Positions 32,701-41,938 of a stretch of DNA of 64,000 nt are shown one piece after another. The position numbers were made by a program, and so were the translations under genes. Below the pieces are notes generated by a model, which was not told the DNA's origin, searched no databases, and was given only the letters and a program-made list of their open reading frames with translations. Location of the stretch: assembly GCA_964554335.1 (NCBI GenBank), contig CAZKOF010000003.1, positions 15,627 to 79,626 on the forward strand. Reading direction: 5' to 3'. Source of the stretch: UBA3263 sp964554335. Its GTDB lineage: Bacteria; Bacteroidota; Bacteroidia; Bacteroidales; Muribaculaceae. The stretch's first letter is position 1. Each line of letters opens with the position of its first letter.

Positions 32701-33576
32701 ATGGCAACGATTATTGACGGAAAGGCCACGGCAACGGCCATTAAACAGGAAATTGCCCAAGAGGTGGCCGCCCGCGTGGCGGCAGGTAAGAAACGTCCGC
32801 ATCTGGCAGCGGTGTTGGTCGGTCATGACGGAGGCTCGGAAACATACGTTGCCCACAAGGTCAAGGCCTGCGAGGAGTGCGGATTCGAATCCACGCTAAT
32901 TCGCCGCGAGGCCGACATCACTCAGGAGGAACTGCTGGAGATTGTTGACAACCTCAACAAAGATGATAGCATAGACGGCTACATCATTCAGTTGCCGTTG
33001 CCGCACCACATAGACGAACAGGCAATCATTCAGGCCGTTGACCCTGAAAAGGATGTCGACGGCTTCCACCCCGTCAATGTCGGTCGCATGTCGCTCGGTC
33101 TGCCCTGCTTTCTCAGTGCCACTCCCGCGGGCATCATCGAACTGCTCCGCCGCTACAATGTGCCGACCGCCGGCAAACATTGCGTCGTGCTCGGTCGCAG
33201 CAACATCGTCGGCAAACCGGTGGCCTCACTGATGATGCAGAAGGCAGTACCCGGAAACGCAACCGTAACTGTCTGCCATTCCGCCACACCGGACATCAAA
33301 GATATATGCCGTCAGGCAGACATTATAATCGCAGCTCTCGGTCAGCCCGGATTCGTCACCGCCGACATGGTCAAGCCGGGTGCCGTCATTATCGATGTCG
33401 GCACCACCCGCGTACCCGACCCGTCGAAAAAGAGCGGCTTCCGCCTCAGCGGTGACGTTGACTTTGTCAATGTGGCGCCTTTGTGCTCAGCAATCACTCC
33501 GGTACCCGGTGGCGTTGGGCCGATGACAATATGCTCCTTGATGCGCAACACTCTTCAGGCCGCGTCTTCTAAATGA
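32701..33576 (+). CDS. folD: Methylenetetrahydrofolate dehydrogenase/cyclohydrolase FolD
   Basis: 291 residues. Family motifs are clear: YVAHKVKACEECG, GYIIQLPLPHHID, VDGFHPVNVGR, VVLGRSNIVGKPVA and TPVPGGVGPMT. It interconverts methylene-, methenyl- and formyl-tetrahydrofolate with NADP(H). It lies in a run of same-strand genes with ffh upstream and overlaps the CapA-like gene by 4 bp. Confidence 0.97.
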   Translation: MATIIDGKATATAIKQEIAQEVAARVAAGKKRPHLAAVLVGHDGGSETYVAHKVKACEECGFESTLIRREADITQEELLEIVDNLNKDDSIDGYIIQLPLPHHIDEQAIIQAVDPEKDVDGFHPVNVGRMSLGLPCFLSATPAGIIELLRRYNVPTAGKHCVVLGRSNIVGKPVASLMMQKAVPGNATVTVCHSATPDIKDICRQADIIIAALGQPGFVTADMVKPGAVIIDVGTTRVPDPSKKSGFRLSGDVDFVNVAPLCSAITPVPGGVGPMTICSLMRNTLQAASSK

Positions 33577-34628
33577 CTCTGCTGGCAAATCTGCTGACAT
33601 ACATACTGCCGCTGCTCCCGGAACTGCATGTCCGACCCCAAAGCGCCGAGTTGCTTTTTGCCGGTGACGCCATGATGCACGAGGCGCAGATTTCCGCGGC
33701 CCTCCGGGCCGACAGATATTGTTTCGACGGGTACTTCGACTCCATACGCCCGTATGTTGAATCAGCAGATTTTGCCATTGTTAATTTCGAGGCCTCGCTC
33801 GGAGGCAAGCCCTACCGCGGCTATCCGTGCTTCTCTGCGCCCGACGAATATCCCGAGGCCCTAACTGCCGCAGGGTTCGACTTTTTTCTGCTGGCCAACA
33901 ACCACATACTCGACCGACGCGACAAGGGACTGCACCGTACCATCACTGTTCTCGACTCATTGAATATTTCCCACTGCGGCATCTATCACAACGCCACTGC
34001 GCGCGATTCTCTCGTGCCCGGCATTGTTGACGTCAACGGATTCAAAATCGGAATTCTGAACTACACCTACGGCACCAACGGAATCCGAATTACAGGCAAC
34101 GCAGTCGTCAACTATATCGACACGGCCCGCATCGCCGCAGACATACGCGCCGCGCGAGCCGCGGGAGCCGAACTTGTTGCGACATGCATCCATTGGGGCG
34201 ACGAGTACCATCTGCTTCCGAACTCATATCAGAAGCGCCTCGCCGACAAACTGACAGATCTCGGAGTCGATATGATTATCGGCGGACACCCGCACGTTAT
34301 ACAACCGATGGAGCTGCGACTCAACCCGAGCGGGCGCAATACCCTGCTGGTCTACTCACTCGGAAATTTCATATCCAACATGAAACTGACCGACACGCGA
34401 GGCGGAGCGATGGTTCGGGTGCACCTTGAGCGCGATTCGGCCGGTGCGGCACGAGTTGCATCGGCAGCATACACGCTGATATTTACCGAACCACCGACCG
34501 CGACAGAGAACTTCCGTCTCGTTCCGGCGCGTAAGAGCCGCGACCCGAGGGCCCGCGCGTTCCTGAAAAACGCCGACCGCATCTTCACCACCCATAATAT
34601 TAACGTTCCCGAGGACTCAATTCTTTAA
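33573..34628 (+). CDS. CapA/PgsA-like metallophosphatase family protein
   Basis: 351 residues. The motifs LLFAGDAMMH (about 28-37), VNFEASLGG, LLANNHILDRRD, CIHWGDEY and IGGHPHVIQPME define the CapA (poly-gamma-glutamate capsule) family, a calcineurin-like metal fold. The N-terminus is hydrophobic (LLANLLTYILPLLPEL) but short for a clear signal peptide. CapA homologues outside capsule operons are common, and their role is uncertain. No other capsule gene is nearby, so I would not call this a capsule enzyme. Confidence 0.82.
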   Translation: MTLLANLLTYILPLLPELHVRPQSAELLFAGDAMMHEAQISAALRADRYCFDGYFDSIRPYVESADFAIVNFEASLGGKPYRGYPCFSAPDEYPEALTAAGFDFFLLANNHILDRRDKGLHRTITVLDSLNISHCGIYHNATARDSLVPGIVDVNGFKIGILNYTYGTNGIRITGNAVVNYIDTARIAADIRAARAAGAELVATCIHWGDEYHLLPNSYQKRLADKLTDLGVDMIIGGHPHVIQPMELRLNPSGRNTLLVYSLGNFISNMKLTDTRGGAMVRVHLERDSAGAARVASAAYTLIFTEPPTATENFRLVPARKSRDPRARAFLKNADRIFTTHNINVPEDSIL

Positions 34629-34629
34629 C

Positions 34630-35406
34630 ATGTTCAAAATTATCTCTAAGGAACACTTTTCAGCCAACGTGGTCAAACTTGATGTCGAAGTTCCCGGAAT
34701 TGCCCGGGCCAGACGTACCGGACAGTTCGTCATCGTCATCGCTGACGCCACGGGCGAACGCATACCCCTGACGATTGCCGACTCCGACACAGAAAAAGGC
34801 ACCATCACACTGGTTGTTCAGGCAATCGGCGATTCCACCCGCAAAATCTGCGCTATGGAACCGGGCGAGGAGTTTCATGACGTTGTCGGCCCTCTCGGTC
34901 GCGCAACACAGATTCGTCAGGGCGGCACGGTTGTGTGCTGCGGCGGTGGCGTAGGCGTAGCGCCCCTGCTGCCTATTATAAAAGCAATGAAACTTGCGGG
35001 TTGCAGGGTTATCTCCGTGCTTGCAGCCAGGACAAAAGAGCTGATTATTCTCGAAAAACAGGTCACGGAATACTCCGATGAAGTTATAATCATGACCGAC
35101 GACGGCTCATATGGCCGCAAGGGATTGGTGACCGACGGCGTGGAGTCAGTCATTCTGCGCGAGAAAGTTGATGAAGTAGTAACCATCGGACCTGCGGTGA
35201 TGATGAAATTTGTTGCCCTGCTAACAAAGAAATATAACGTGCCTACAGTTGCGTCGCTGAATACCGTGATGGTCGACGGCACCGGAATGTGCGGTGCTTG
35301 CCGTGTCAGGGTCGACGGCCGCAACCGCTTTGTTTGCATTGACGGTCCGGAATTTGATGCCCACAAGGTAGATTTTGATGAAATGATTACACGCCTTCGC
35401 TCATGA
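34630..35406 (+). CDS. NfnA/GltB-like FAD/NAD and [2Fe-2S] reductase subunit
   Basis: 258 residues of the 'sulfide/dihydroorotate dehydrogenase-like FAD/NAD-binding' family. A flavin beta-barrel (about 1-95) is followed by an NAD domain (CCGGGVGVAPLLPIIKAM). A C-terminal cysteine cluster (GMCGACRVRVDG, FVCIDGPEFD) fits a [2Fe-2S] centre. With the following gene it matches the two subunits of NfnAB, which exchanges electrons among NADH, NADPH and ferredoxin by bifurcation. It overlaps the next gene by 4 bp. Confidence 0.9.
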   Translation: MFKIISKEHFSANVVKLDVEVPGIARARRTGQFVIVIADATGERIPLTIADSDTEKGTITLVVQAIGDSTRKICAMEPGEEFHDVVGPLGRATQIRQGGTVVCCGGGVGVAPLLPIIKAMKLAGCRVISVLAARTKELIILEKQVTEYSDEVIIMTDDGSYGRKGLVTDGVESVILREKVDEVVTIGPAVMMKFVALLTKKYNVPTVASLNTVMVDGTGMCGACRVRVDGRNRFVCIDGPEFDAHKVDFDEMITRLRS

Positions 35407-36818
35407 ACGCACCTCTCGATAATAAAGCCCGCACCTCGATTCTGCGGATAAAAATGCCGGAACTTGACGCCGCATATCGTGTCACAACTCTAACCGACGA
35501 GGTAAACTGCGGCCTCAGCCGAGAGCAGGCCGTCGTTGAGGCCCGGCGATGCCTCAACTGTGCGAAGCCCGGATGCGTTGACGGGTGTCCTGTGGGAATC
35601 AACATTCCGGGATTTATCAAATGTATTGAACACGAAGACTTTGACGGCGCTCTCGGTATTCTGCGACAGACTTCGGCTCTCCCGGCAGTATGTGGGCGCG
35701 TGTGCCCTCAGGAGAAGCAATGCGAGAGCAAGTGCATCTACAACAAATTGAAGAAAGAGCCTGTCGCTATCGGCTATCTTGAGCGTTTTGCCGCCGACAA
35801 CGGTTCCCTGAAACCCGACGCAGCAACTGTCAACGCCCCAAAAGCCGGACGAGGCAAGATAGCGGTTGCCGGTTCGGGGCCCGCCGGACTCTCCTTTGCC
35901 GGAGCAATGGCCGACCTCGGCTATGATGTCACGGTTTTCGAAGCCCTGCATAAGTTCGGAGGAGTGCTGATCTATGGAATCCCCGAATTCCGACTCCCGA
36001 ATGCGGTTGTTGAACGCGAAATTCAGGGACTGCGCCGCATGGGCGTAAAATTTGAAAAAGACACTATCATCGGCAAAACTCTGTCTTATGACGACCTTCT
36101 GTCATCCGGTTTCCGCGGCCTGTTCATTGCCAGTGGAGCAGGGCTCCCGCGCTTCATGAACATTCCGGGCGAAAATTTGGTCAACGTCCTGTCATCGAAT
36201 GAGTACCTGACACGCATCAATCTCATGCACGCCGGCACACCCGGCTATGCGACACCAATATTCAGAGGTCGGAACGTAGCCATAATAGGAGGCGGAAACA
36301 CCGCAATGGATTCATGCCGCACGGCGCGCCGCATGGGTGCAGAACGCGTCATGGTTATATATCGGCGAAGCGAAGACGAAATGCCCGCGCGCATTGAGGA
36401 AGTCAAGCATGCCAAAGAGGAAGGTGTGGAGTTTATGACTCTGCATAATCCCATTGAATATCTTGGCGATGACAACGGCCATGTCCGCGCCATGCGGCTG
36501 CAGCGCATGACCCTCGGCGAACCCGATGCCGACGGTCGGCGAACCCCGGTTGCTATAGAAGGCGATGTTGTCGAGATTCCTGTTGATCAGGTTATTGTCA
36601 GCATCGGAGTGTCACCCAACCCCATCATTCCGACGTCAATCGACGGTCTTGAAGTAACCTCGCGTGGGACCATTGCCGCCAACTCCGACACTCTGCAGAC
36701 ATCTATTCCCGAAATATTTGCCGGCGGCGACATCGTGCGCGGCGGCGCTACAGTCATACTCGCAATGGGCGACGGCCGCCGCGCCGCCGCAGAAATGCAC
36801 AAATATCTGACACAATGA
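35403..36818 (+). CDS. gltA: NADPH-dependent glutamate synthase-like flavoprotein (NfnB/GltA)
   Basis: 471 residues. N-terminal cysteine motifs CLNCAKPGCVDGCP and CGRVCPQEKQCESKC bind [4Fe-4S] clusters. Two dinucleotide folds follow, VAGSGPAGLSFAG (FAD) and IIGGGNTAMDSCR (NADPH), and the family end motif AGGDIVRGGATVI is present. It is usually annotated as a glutamate synthase small subunit. Its pairing with the reductase upstream, and the absence of the large GltB glutaminase subunit, make an Nfn-type transhydrogenase more likely. Confidence 0.9.
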   Translation: MNAPLDNKARTSILRIKMPELDAAYRVTTLTDEVNCGLSREQAVVEARRCLNCAKPGCVDGCPVGINIPGFIKCIEHEDFDGALGILRQTSALPAVCGRVCPQEKQCESKCIYNKLKKEPVAIGYLERFAADNGSLKPDAATVNAPKAGRGKIAVAGSGPAGLSFAGAMADLGYDVTVFEALHKFGGVLIYGIPEFRLPNAVVEREIQGLRRMGVKFEKDTIIGKTLSYDDLLSSGFRGLFIASGAGLPRFMNIPGENLVNVLSSNEYLTRINLMHAGTPGYATPIFRGRNVAIIGGGNTAMDSCRTARRMGAERVMVIYRRSEDEMPARIEEVKHAKEEGVEFMTLHNPIEYLGDDNGHVRAMRLQRMTLGEPDADGRRTPVAIEGDVVEIPVDQVIVSIGVSPNPIIPTSIDGLEVTSRGTIAANSDTLQTSIPEIFAGGDIVRGGATVILAMGDGRRAAAEMHKYLTQ

Positions 36819-37699
36819 AAATAATCGAACTCAACCACAACGCCATGTCGGCACAAATATCGACTCTCGGAGCGGAACTCATAAGTCTCAAAAAGAACGG
36901 CACGGAATATCTGTGGCAAGGCGATCCGGCATTCTGGCACGGTCAATCGCCGTTGCTTTTCCCGACCTGCGGCAACTGCTGGAACGGCAGCTATCGCGTC
37001 AATGGCCGGGAGTATAAGATAGGAAAACACGGTTTCGCCCGCCATATGGAGTTTGACATCGTCAGCCAAACAGGCCATACCGTCACCCTCGCCATACATT
37101 CGGACGACGACACACTGACTGTGTTTCCGTTCAGGTTCTTCCTGTTCGTGACCTACCGCCTGGAAGTGTCAGGCATCGAGGTGGAATGGCTCGTACAGAA
37201 CCAGGGCGACGACGAGATGTTTTTCGATATAGGCGCGCATCCCGCTTTCTTCCTTCCCGATTATGACCCCGCCGAGGAGGTGCACGGCTATTTCACCTTT
37301 AACACCGACAAACCGATAGACTACCTGATTCCTGCCGAACAAGGATGCGTCGACGCCGAGCACCCCGTCAGACTTCAGCTCGATAACGAAGGAATGATGC
37401 CGATTACGGCAAAGACTTTCGACATTGACACCTATGTCATTGAATCGGAGGCAATCAGCCGGTGCACTCTGCTCGATTCAGAACGCGCCCCATATCTGAG
37501 CGTTGAGTTCAATATGCCTGTTCTCTCGCTATGGGCGCCGACCATTGCGCGTCCTGACTGCCCGTTTGTGGCCATAGAACCATGGCTTGGCAGTTGCGAT
37601 TCAGTCGGGTATGGCGGTGACGTATCAGGCCGACGCCACATAAACGGCATTGATAGCGGCCAACACCTGAGAACAAGCTACAAAATCTTCCTTTTTTAA
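36815..37699 (+). CDS. Aldose 1-epimerase family protein
   Basis: 294 residues. The beta-sandwich pattern of the galactose mutarotase superfamily is visible: ISTLGAELISLKKNGTEYLW, GKHGFARHMEFDIV and DIGAHPAFFLP (with a conserved His). It most resembles the LacX/YeaD-like branch rather than GalM. It probably interconverts alpha and beta anomers of a hexose or hexose phosphate; the substrate is uncertain. It overlaps gltA by 4 bp and is the last gene before the EamA promoter. Confidence 0.85.
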   Translation: MKIIELNHNAMSAQISTLGAELISLKKNGTEYLWQGDPAFWHGQSPLLFPTCGNCWNGSYRVNGREYKIGKHGFARHMEFDIVSQTGHTVTLAIHSDDDTLTVFPFRFFLFVTYRLEVSGIEVEWLVQNQGDDEMFFDIGAHPAFFLPDYDPAEEVHGYFTFNTDKPIDYLIPAEQGCVDAEHPVRLQLDNEGMMPITAKTFDIDTYVIESEAISRCTLLDSERAPYLSVEFNMPVLSLWAPTIARPDCPFVAIEPWLGSCDSVGYGGDVSGRRHINGIDSGQHLRTSYKIFLF

Positions 37700-37710
37700 G
37701 AGAATTTTCG

Positions 37711-37718
37711 TAACTTTG
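37711..37718 (+). promoter_or_regulatory. -7 box of the EamA gene
   Basis: TAACTTTG ends 17 nt before the ATG at 37736. No TTG -33 box is seen at the usual spacing. Confidence 0.65.
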
Positions 37719-37735
37719 CGTCACAAAAGTTAAAC

Positions 37736-38686
37736 ATGGCGCAAGTTGTCAACGATAACAAATTCAAACGACCATCCATGCTTTGGGTGCATGCCGCGGC
37801 AATCATTGCCGTGACCGCCTGGGGCATATCATTTGTTAATACCAAAGTTCTTCTTGACAACGATTTCTCTCCGGTAGAAGTCTACGTTTTCCGCTGCATT
37901 ATTGCATACGCGCTTCTGATGGCTTTCAGCTGGCGCCGCATTTTCTCTATTACGCTGCAACATGAATTATTGTTCATGTTATGCGGAATCTGTGGTGGAT
38001 CAGTATATTTTGTAACCGAAAATGCAGCGTTGCTATATACATCCGCAACCAACGTTTCGCTAATCACGTCAACCACACCGCTCATCAACGCTCTTCTCGT
38101 AGTCTTGCTTTATAAAGACGAGAAACCGACGCGCGGATTTATAATCGGCTCATTGATAGCCATGGTCGGTGTAACGCTCGTGATTTTAGGCAGCAGCGGA
38201 GATCAGGAAGCCGAAACAGGCGCTCCCAACGGGCTGCTCGGCAACGGTCTCAGCCTTATGGCAGCCGTTTGCTGGAGCATATATGCCCTGCTACTGCGTA
38301 AATTGCAGGCTTTCTACTCGGCCATCATGGTGACCCGCAAGACGTTCTTCTACGGATTTATTACCGCCCTACCCTTCCTGCTGCTTGAACCGTCGCATAT
38401 TACAATGGAGACTTTCACCCGCACGGAGGTATGGGTCAACCTCCTGATTCTGGCGCTTTTCGCCTCATCGCTCGCGTTCGTCATATGGGCCTGGGTCATT
38501 GCACGCATAGGCGCCGTCAAGGCCGGCAATTATCTTTATTTTCAGCCTATAGTCACCCTTATTTTCGGCTACATCGTGCTCCATCAGGAAACGAGCATTG
38601 TCGGGCTGGCCGGATGTGTGCTGACAATCCTCGGCGTATATTGCGGCGAACGCCTCTCACAGGAGCGCAGGCGCCTCCATCACTAA
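37736..38686 (+). CDS. EamA/DMT family exporter
   Basis: 316 residues with ten predicted membrane helices in two EamA halves (about 15-150 and 165-305). Family features include TAWGISFVNTKVLL near the start, LLYTSATNVSLITSTTPLI in helix 4, and a second-half LASSLAFVIWAWVI... segment (read as FASSLAFVIWAW). It is an inner membrane carrier, probably exporting amino acids or metabolites, with unknown substrate. dGTPase follows after 15 bp. Confidence 0.88.
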   Translation: MAQVVNDNKFKRPSMLWVHAAAIIAVTAWGISFVNTKVLLDNDFSPVEVYVFRCIIAYALLMAFSWRRIFSITLQHELLFMLCGICGGSVYFVTENAALLYTSATNVSLITSTTPLINALLVVLLYKDEKPTRGFIIGSLIAMVGVTLVILGSSGDQEAETGAPNGLLGNGLSLMAAVCWSIYALLLRKLQAFYSAIMVTRKTFFYGFITALPFLLLEPSHITMETFTRTEVWVNLLILALFASSLAFVIWAWVIARIGAVKAGNYLYFQPIVTLIFGYIVLHQETSIVGLAGCVLTILGVYCGERLSQERRRLHH

Positions 38687-38701
38687 TCAACAACTACTTA
38701 A

Positions 38702-40036
38702 ATGCAGTGGGACAAACTTATATCCGACAAGCGTTTCGGGCTCGAGAACTATCATAACAACCGCAGCGAAACGCGCAGCGACTTTCAACGCGACTATGAC
38801 CGTCTGGTTTTCTCGTCGCCGTTCAGACGCCTGCAGAACAAGACTCAGGTCTTCCCGCTTCCCGGGAGCATCTTCGTGCACAACCGTTTGACCCATAGCA
38901 TTGAGGTCGCTTGCGTCGGTCGCTCCTTAGCCCGTGAGGTTGTCGGGGGATTGATGAAGAAATACATATCCGAGTCCCGGAGTTATAAACTCCTTGACAT
39001 CCCCGATATAGTTGCTGCGGCTTGTCTTGCCCATGACCTCGGCAATCCGCCGTTCGGCCATAGCGGCGAAAAAGCAATTTCAACATTCTTCTCCGAAGGC
39101 CCGGGCGCGGCGCTAAAACAACAACTTAGCGACGAACAATGGTCTGACCTCATCAACTTTGAGGGTAATGCAAATTCTTTCCGCCAATTGACCCATAGGT
39201 TCAACGGACGCCGTCCCGGAGGATTTGCCATGACCTATTCCATGCTCGCCTCCATTGTCAAGTATCCCTATGAGAGCCGAGCGGCGCTAAAGCCCAACAA
39301 GTTCGGTTTCTTCTGCACCGAGCGCGAGAGCTTCGAACGAATAGCAACGGAGCTTGAAATGCTGCGTAAACCTTCGTCAGAGAATTTTGCGGTCTACGCC
39401 CGCCATCCGCTGGTCTACCTTGTTGAGGCGGCCGACGATATCTGCTACGAAGTCATGGATTTGGAAGATGCTCATAAGCTGAAAATTTTGTCTCACAACG
39501 AGGTGATGGAGCTACTGCTCGGCTTTTTCAGAACGGAAGAACGCAGTCACAAGCTCGAGGTTATGGAGCGTATCGCCGACCCTAACGAAAAAGTAGGCTA
39601 TCTGCGTTCATGCGTCATCGGAACCCTTATAGAGTGTTGTGCCGAGACGTTTCTTGCCAACGAAGATGCCATTCTCGACGGGACGTTCGAGGGAGCGCTT
39701 CTCGACCGCATACGACCTGAAGAACGTGAGGCTTATGAAGCGTGCAATCGCGTGTCGTGGGCAAAAATATACTCTGCTCCTGACGTTGTCGACATCGAGC
39801 TCGCCGGTAACCGCATCATCACGTTCCTCATGGAGAAACTGGTCCACGCCGTACGCTTTCCGGAACTTAACTATTCGCGCCTGCTTCTGAGCAAGGTGCC
39901 GGAACAGTATGACGTTCACTCAACAGACCTCTTCACGAAAGTTCAGGCCGCAGTTGACCATGTTGCATCTATGACAGATGTTTACGCACTGGACCTTTAT
40001 CGCCGACTGAATGGCCAAACCCTTCCTGCAGTATGA
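38702..40036 (+). CDS. dgt: Deoxyguanosinetriphosphate triphosphohydrolase (dGTPase)
   Basis: 444 residues, close to the size of the long dGTPase group. The HD metal site reads NRLTHSIEVA then AACLAHDLGNPPFGHSGE (about 62-120). The N-terminal DYDRLVFSSPFRRLQNKTQV is the family start. It hydrolyses dGTP to deoxyguanosine and triphosphate, which affects nucleotide pools and may limit phage. It overlaps the TPM gene by 4 bp. Confidence 0.93.
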   Translation: MQWDKLISDKRFGLENYHNNRSETRSDFQRDYDRLVFSSPFRRLQNKTQVFPLPGSIFVHNRLTHSIEVACVGRSLAREVVGGLMKKYISESRSYKLLDIPDIVAAACLAHDLGNPPFGHSGEKAISTFFSEGPGAALKQQLSDEQWSDLINFEGNANSFRQLTHRFNGRRPGGFAMTYSMLASIVKYPYESRAALKPNKFGFFCTERESFERIATELEMLRKPSSENFAVYARHPLVYLVEAADDICYEVMDLEDAHKLKILSHNEVMELLLGFFRTEERSHKLEVMERIADPNEKVGYLRSCVIGTLIECCAETFLANEDAILDGTFEGALLDRIRPEEREAYEACNRVSWAKIYSAPDVVDIELAGNRIITFLMEKLVHAVRFPELNYSRLLLSKVPEQYDVHSTDLFTKVQAAVDHVASMTDVYALDLYRRLNGQTLPAV

Positions 40037-41283
40037 TAAAGAAACGTTTACTCTCCATTCTCAGCACGCTGCTATACTTCGTCGCAGTGACGGCTGCCAC
40101 TTACTCGGTCAAAGACATTCCGAATGTTCATCTTTCCGACAGCACGCGTTTCGTAACCAATCCCGACGGCATTCTATCACCCGACGCCGAAGCTCAGGCC
40201 AATGCCATGCTTAAGCAACTTATGCAACAGACGTCGGCCGAGGTTGTATGCGTTGCTGTCGACGATATAGACAATGACATCGACGAGTTCGCAACCGAGC
40301 TTTTCCGCAGTTGGGGAGTCGGCAAAAAGGATAAGAACAACGGTTTGTTACTGTTGATTGCCAAAGACCGCCGTCAGGTAGTCATACGCACCGGCCTCGG
40401 AATCGAAGGTTTGATTCCCGACGGCCTTGCAGGCTCAATTATCCGCGCTAATATAACTCCGCGCTTCCGCCGGGGTGATTACGACGGAGGGACCCTCGGA
40501 GCCCTCGCCGACATCTCCGGCATCCTATCCACACCGGAAGCCCGCGAGGAGATTATGAGCAAATATGCCAACAATGACGGTGAGAACCGTTCGTCGGATA
40601 TGGATATGTTCGGTCTGTACCTGTGGCTTTGCGGTGTTGTCACTCTGATATGTCTTGGCTTCGTTGTCGCCACAATGCTCACCTCATCGAAACTGACTCG
40701 CCATGACAAGTACCTGAAAGCGAACACTCTGTTCTCACCTCTGCTATTTGCATCATTTCTTGGACTCGGGATGCCGCTTATTGCGCTGATTCCGCTTGCA
40801 ATATGGCGCCATCGTCTCCGTTACGGCAAACACCTGTGTCCCGACTGCGGAACACGCATGACGCTTATCGACGAAGAACATGATAACGACTATCTCACAC
40901 GTTCGCAAGACATTGAGGAGAAAGTCGGTGCGATTGACTATGACGTTTGGCGCTGCCCTAAAGACGGAGAAACAGAGATTATCCCCTACATTCAAAAATC
41001 GTCGGCATTTACGGAATGTCCAGTATGTCACGCACGCACAATGCGCGTTGTAAGCGCACGCACAACCGTGCAGCCGACCGAATTCCGAACCGGAACGCGG
41101 GTAATCCAAAGCCGGTGTCTAAACTGCGGTTTCGATGACAACCAATACATTACGCTTCCGAAAGTCATGCCGGTCATAATTATCGGCGGAGGTGGAGGCG
41201 GTCGCAGCGGTGGCGGAGGATTCGGAGGAGGCTCTTTCGGCGGAGGAACCACGGCCGGTGGCGGCGCATCCGGAGGATGGTGA
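40033..41283 (+). CDS. TPM domain membrane protein with Gly-rich tail
   Basis: 416 residues. A signal peptide (about 1-20) leads to a TPM domain (about 40-160), with LSPDAEAQANAMLKQL, WGVGKKDKNNGLLLLIA and QVVIRTGLGIEGLIPD. Two membrane helices follow (about 195-215 and 235-255). CxxC pairs (CPDCG, CPVCHARTM, CLNCG) make zinc ribbons, and the tail is almost pure Gly and Ser, ending SGGW. This YgcG-like layout is common, but its role (photosystem repair in plants, unknown in bacteria) is not established here. Confidence 0.85.
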   Translation: MIKKRLLSILSTLLYFVAVTAATYSVKDIPNVHLSDSTRFVTNPDGILSPDAEAQANAMLKQLMQQTSAEVVCVAVDDIDNDIDEFATELFRSWGVGKKDKNNGLLLLIAKDRRQVVIRTGLGIEGLIPDGLAGSIIRANITPRFRRGDYDGGTLGALADISGILSTPEAREEIMSKYANNDGENRSSDMDMFGLYLWLCGVVTLICLGFVVATMLTSSKLTRHDKYLKANTLFSPLLFASFLGLGMPLIALIPLAIWRHRLRYGKHLCPDCGTRMTLIDEEHDNDYLTRSQDIEEKVGAIDYDVWRCPKDGETEIIPYIQKSSAFTECPVCHARTMRVVSARTTVQPTEFRTGTRVIQSRCLNCGFDDNQYITLPKVMPVIIIGGGGGGRSGGGGFGGGSFGGGTTAGGGASGGW

Positions 41284-41284
41284 A

Positions 41285-41938
41285 ATGAAAAGAATTTGTT
41301 TCCCGCTGCTGATTATTATCGCGTTGGCTCTTGGCTCATGCTCTTCAAAGAGGGCAGTGACCTCCAAACCTAACGGCAATAATAACGAAACGGTTGTCCG
41401 CGTTGTCCCATCAACCGACAAGCAGGTTTCGGAACTCATCCGCCGGGCACGCACATGGATAGGAACGCCCTACGTCTACGGCGGCCATACCCGCAAAAAA
41501 GGGACTGATTGCTCAGGCATGATTATGGAATTGTTTCTTGGCGTCTACGATCTGAAGCTGCCGCGTTCGAGCGCAATGCAACATGAATACTCGCGCCCCG
41601 TTAAATTTGACCGCATGAAGCCCGGCGATCTCGTCTTTTTCACCACCGGCAAAAACAGATCCCGCATCAACCATGTCGGCCTTTATATCGGCGACAACAG
41701 AATGATTCACGCGTCGAGTTCGCGAGGTGTTATAGAAACCGCTCTTAGCGATAAATATTGGCGCAACGCCTACCATAGCAGCGGATGCGTTATTGACACC
41801 GACCCCAAAAGCCAGAAAGGAGCCCCGGCGAAAGAGGTTATACCAAGTATATCCTTTGACCGCCTTCAGCAACTCTATGATGCTCTTGACGAACAAATTG
41901 ACTCAATCTATGTCTCAGACCCGGCAATATTCGATTGA
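41285..41938 (+). CDS. NlpC/P60 family lipoprotein peptidase
   Basis: 217 residues from ATG 41285, 1 bp after the TPM stop. A longer frame from 41192 merely shadows the Gly-rich tail. The lipobox is ALGSC (C19). The catalytic domain starts about residue 50: the cysteine lies in GTDCSGMIMELF, the histidine in INHVGLYIGDN, and a third polar residue follows in MIHASSSRG. Such enzymes cut peptidoglycan stem peptides. It probably acts at the outer membrane inner face. A ~40-residue C-terminal extension is acidic. The 3' end overlaps the U32 gene by 29 bp. Confidence 0.9.
   Translation: MKRICFPLLIIIALALGSCSSKRAVTSKPNGNNNETVVRVVPSTDKQVSELIRRARTWIGTPYVYGGHTRKKGTDCSGMIMELFLGVYDLKLPRSSAMQHEYSRPVKFDRMKPGDLVFFTTGKNRSRINHVGLYIGDNRMIHASSSRGVIETALSDKYWRNAYHSSGCVIDTDPKSQKGAPAKEVIPSISFDRLQQLYDALDEQIDSIYVSDPAIFD

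Noticed and set aside
33573..34628. Capsule (poly-gamma-glutamate) locus
   Set aside because: Only a CapA-like gene is present; no ligase or other capsule genes are nearby.
38702..40036. dGTPase as part of a phage defence island
   Set aside because: Its neighbours are housekeeping and envelope genes; no nuclease, toxin or mobility genes are next to it.
41180..41283. GGA/GGC-rich repetitive stretch
   Set aside because: It is the Gly-rich tail of the TPM protein, common in this family, and not a separate repeat element.
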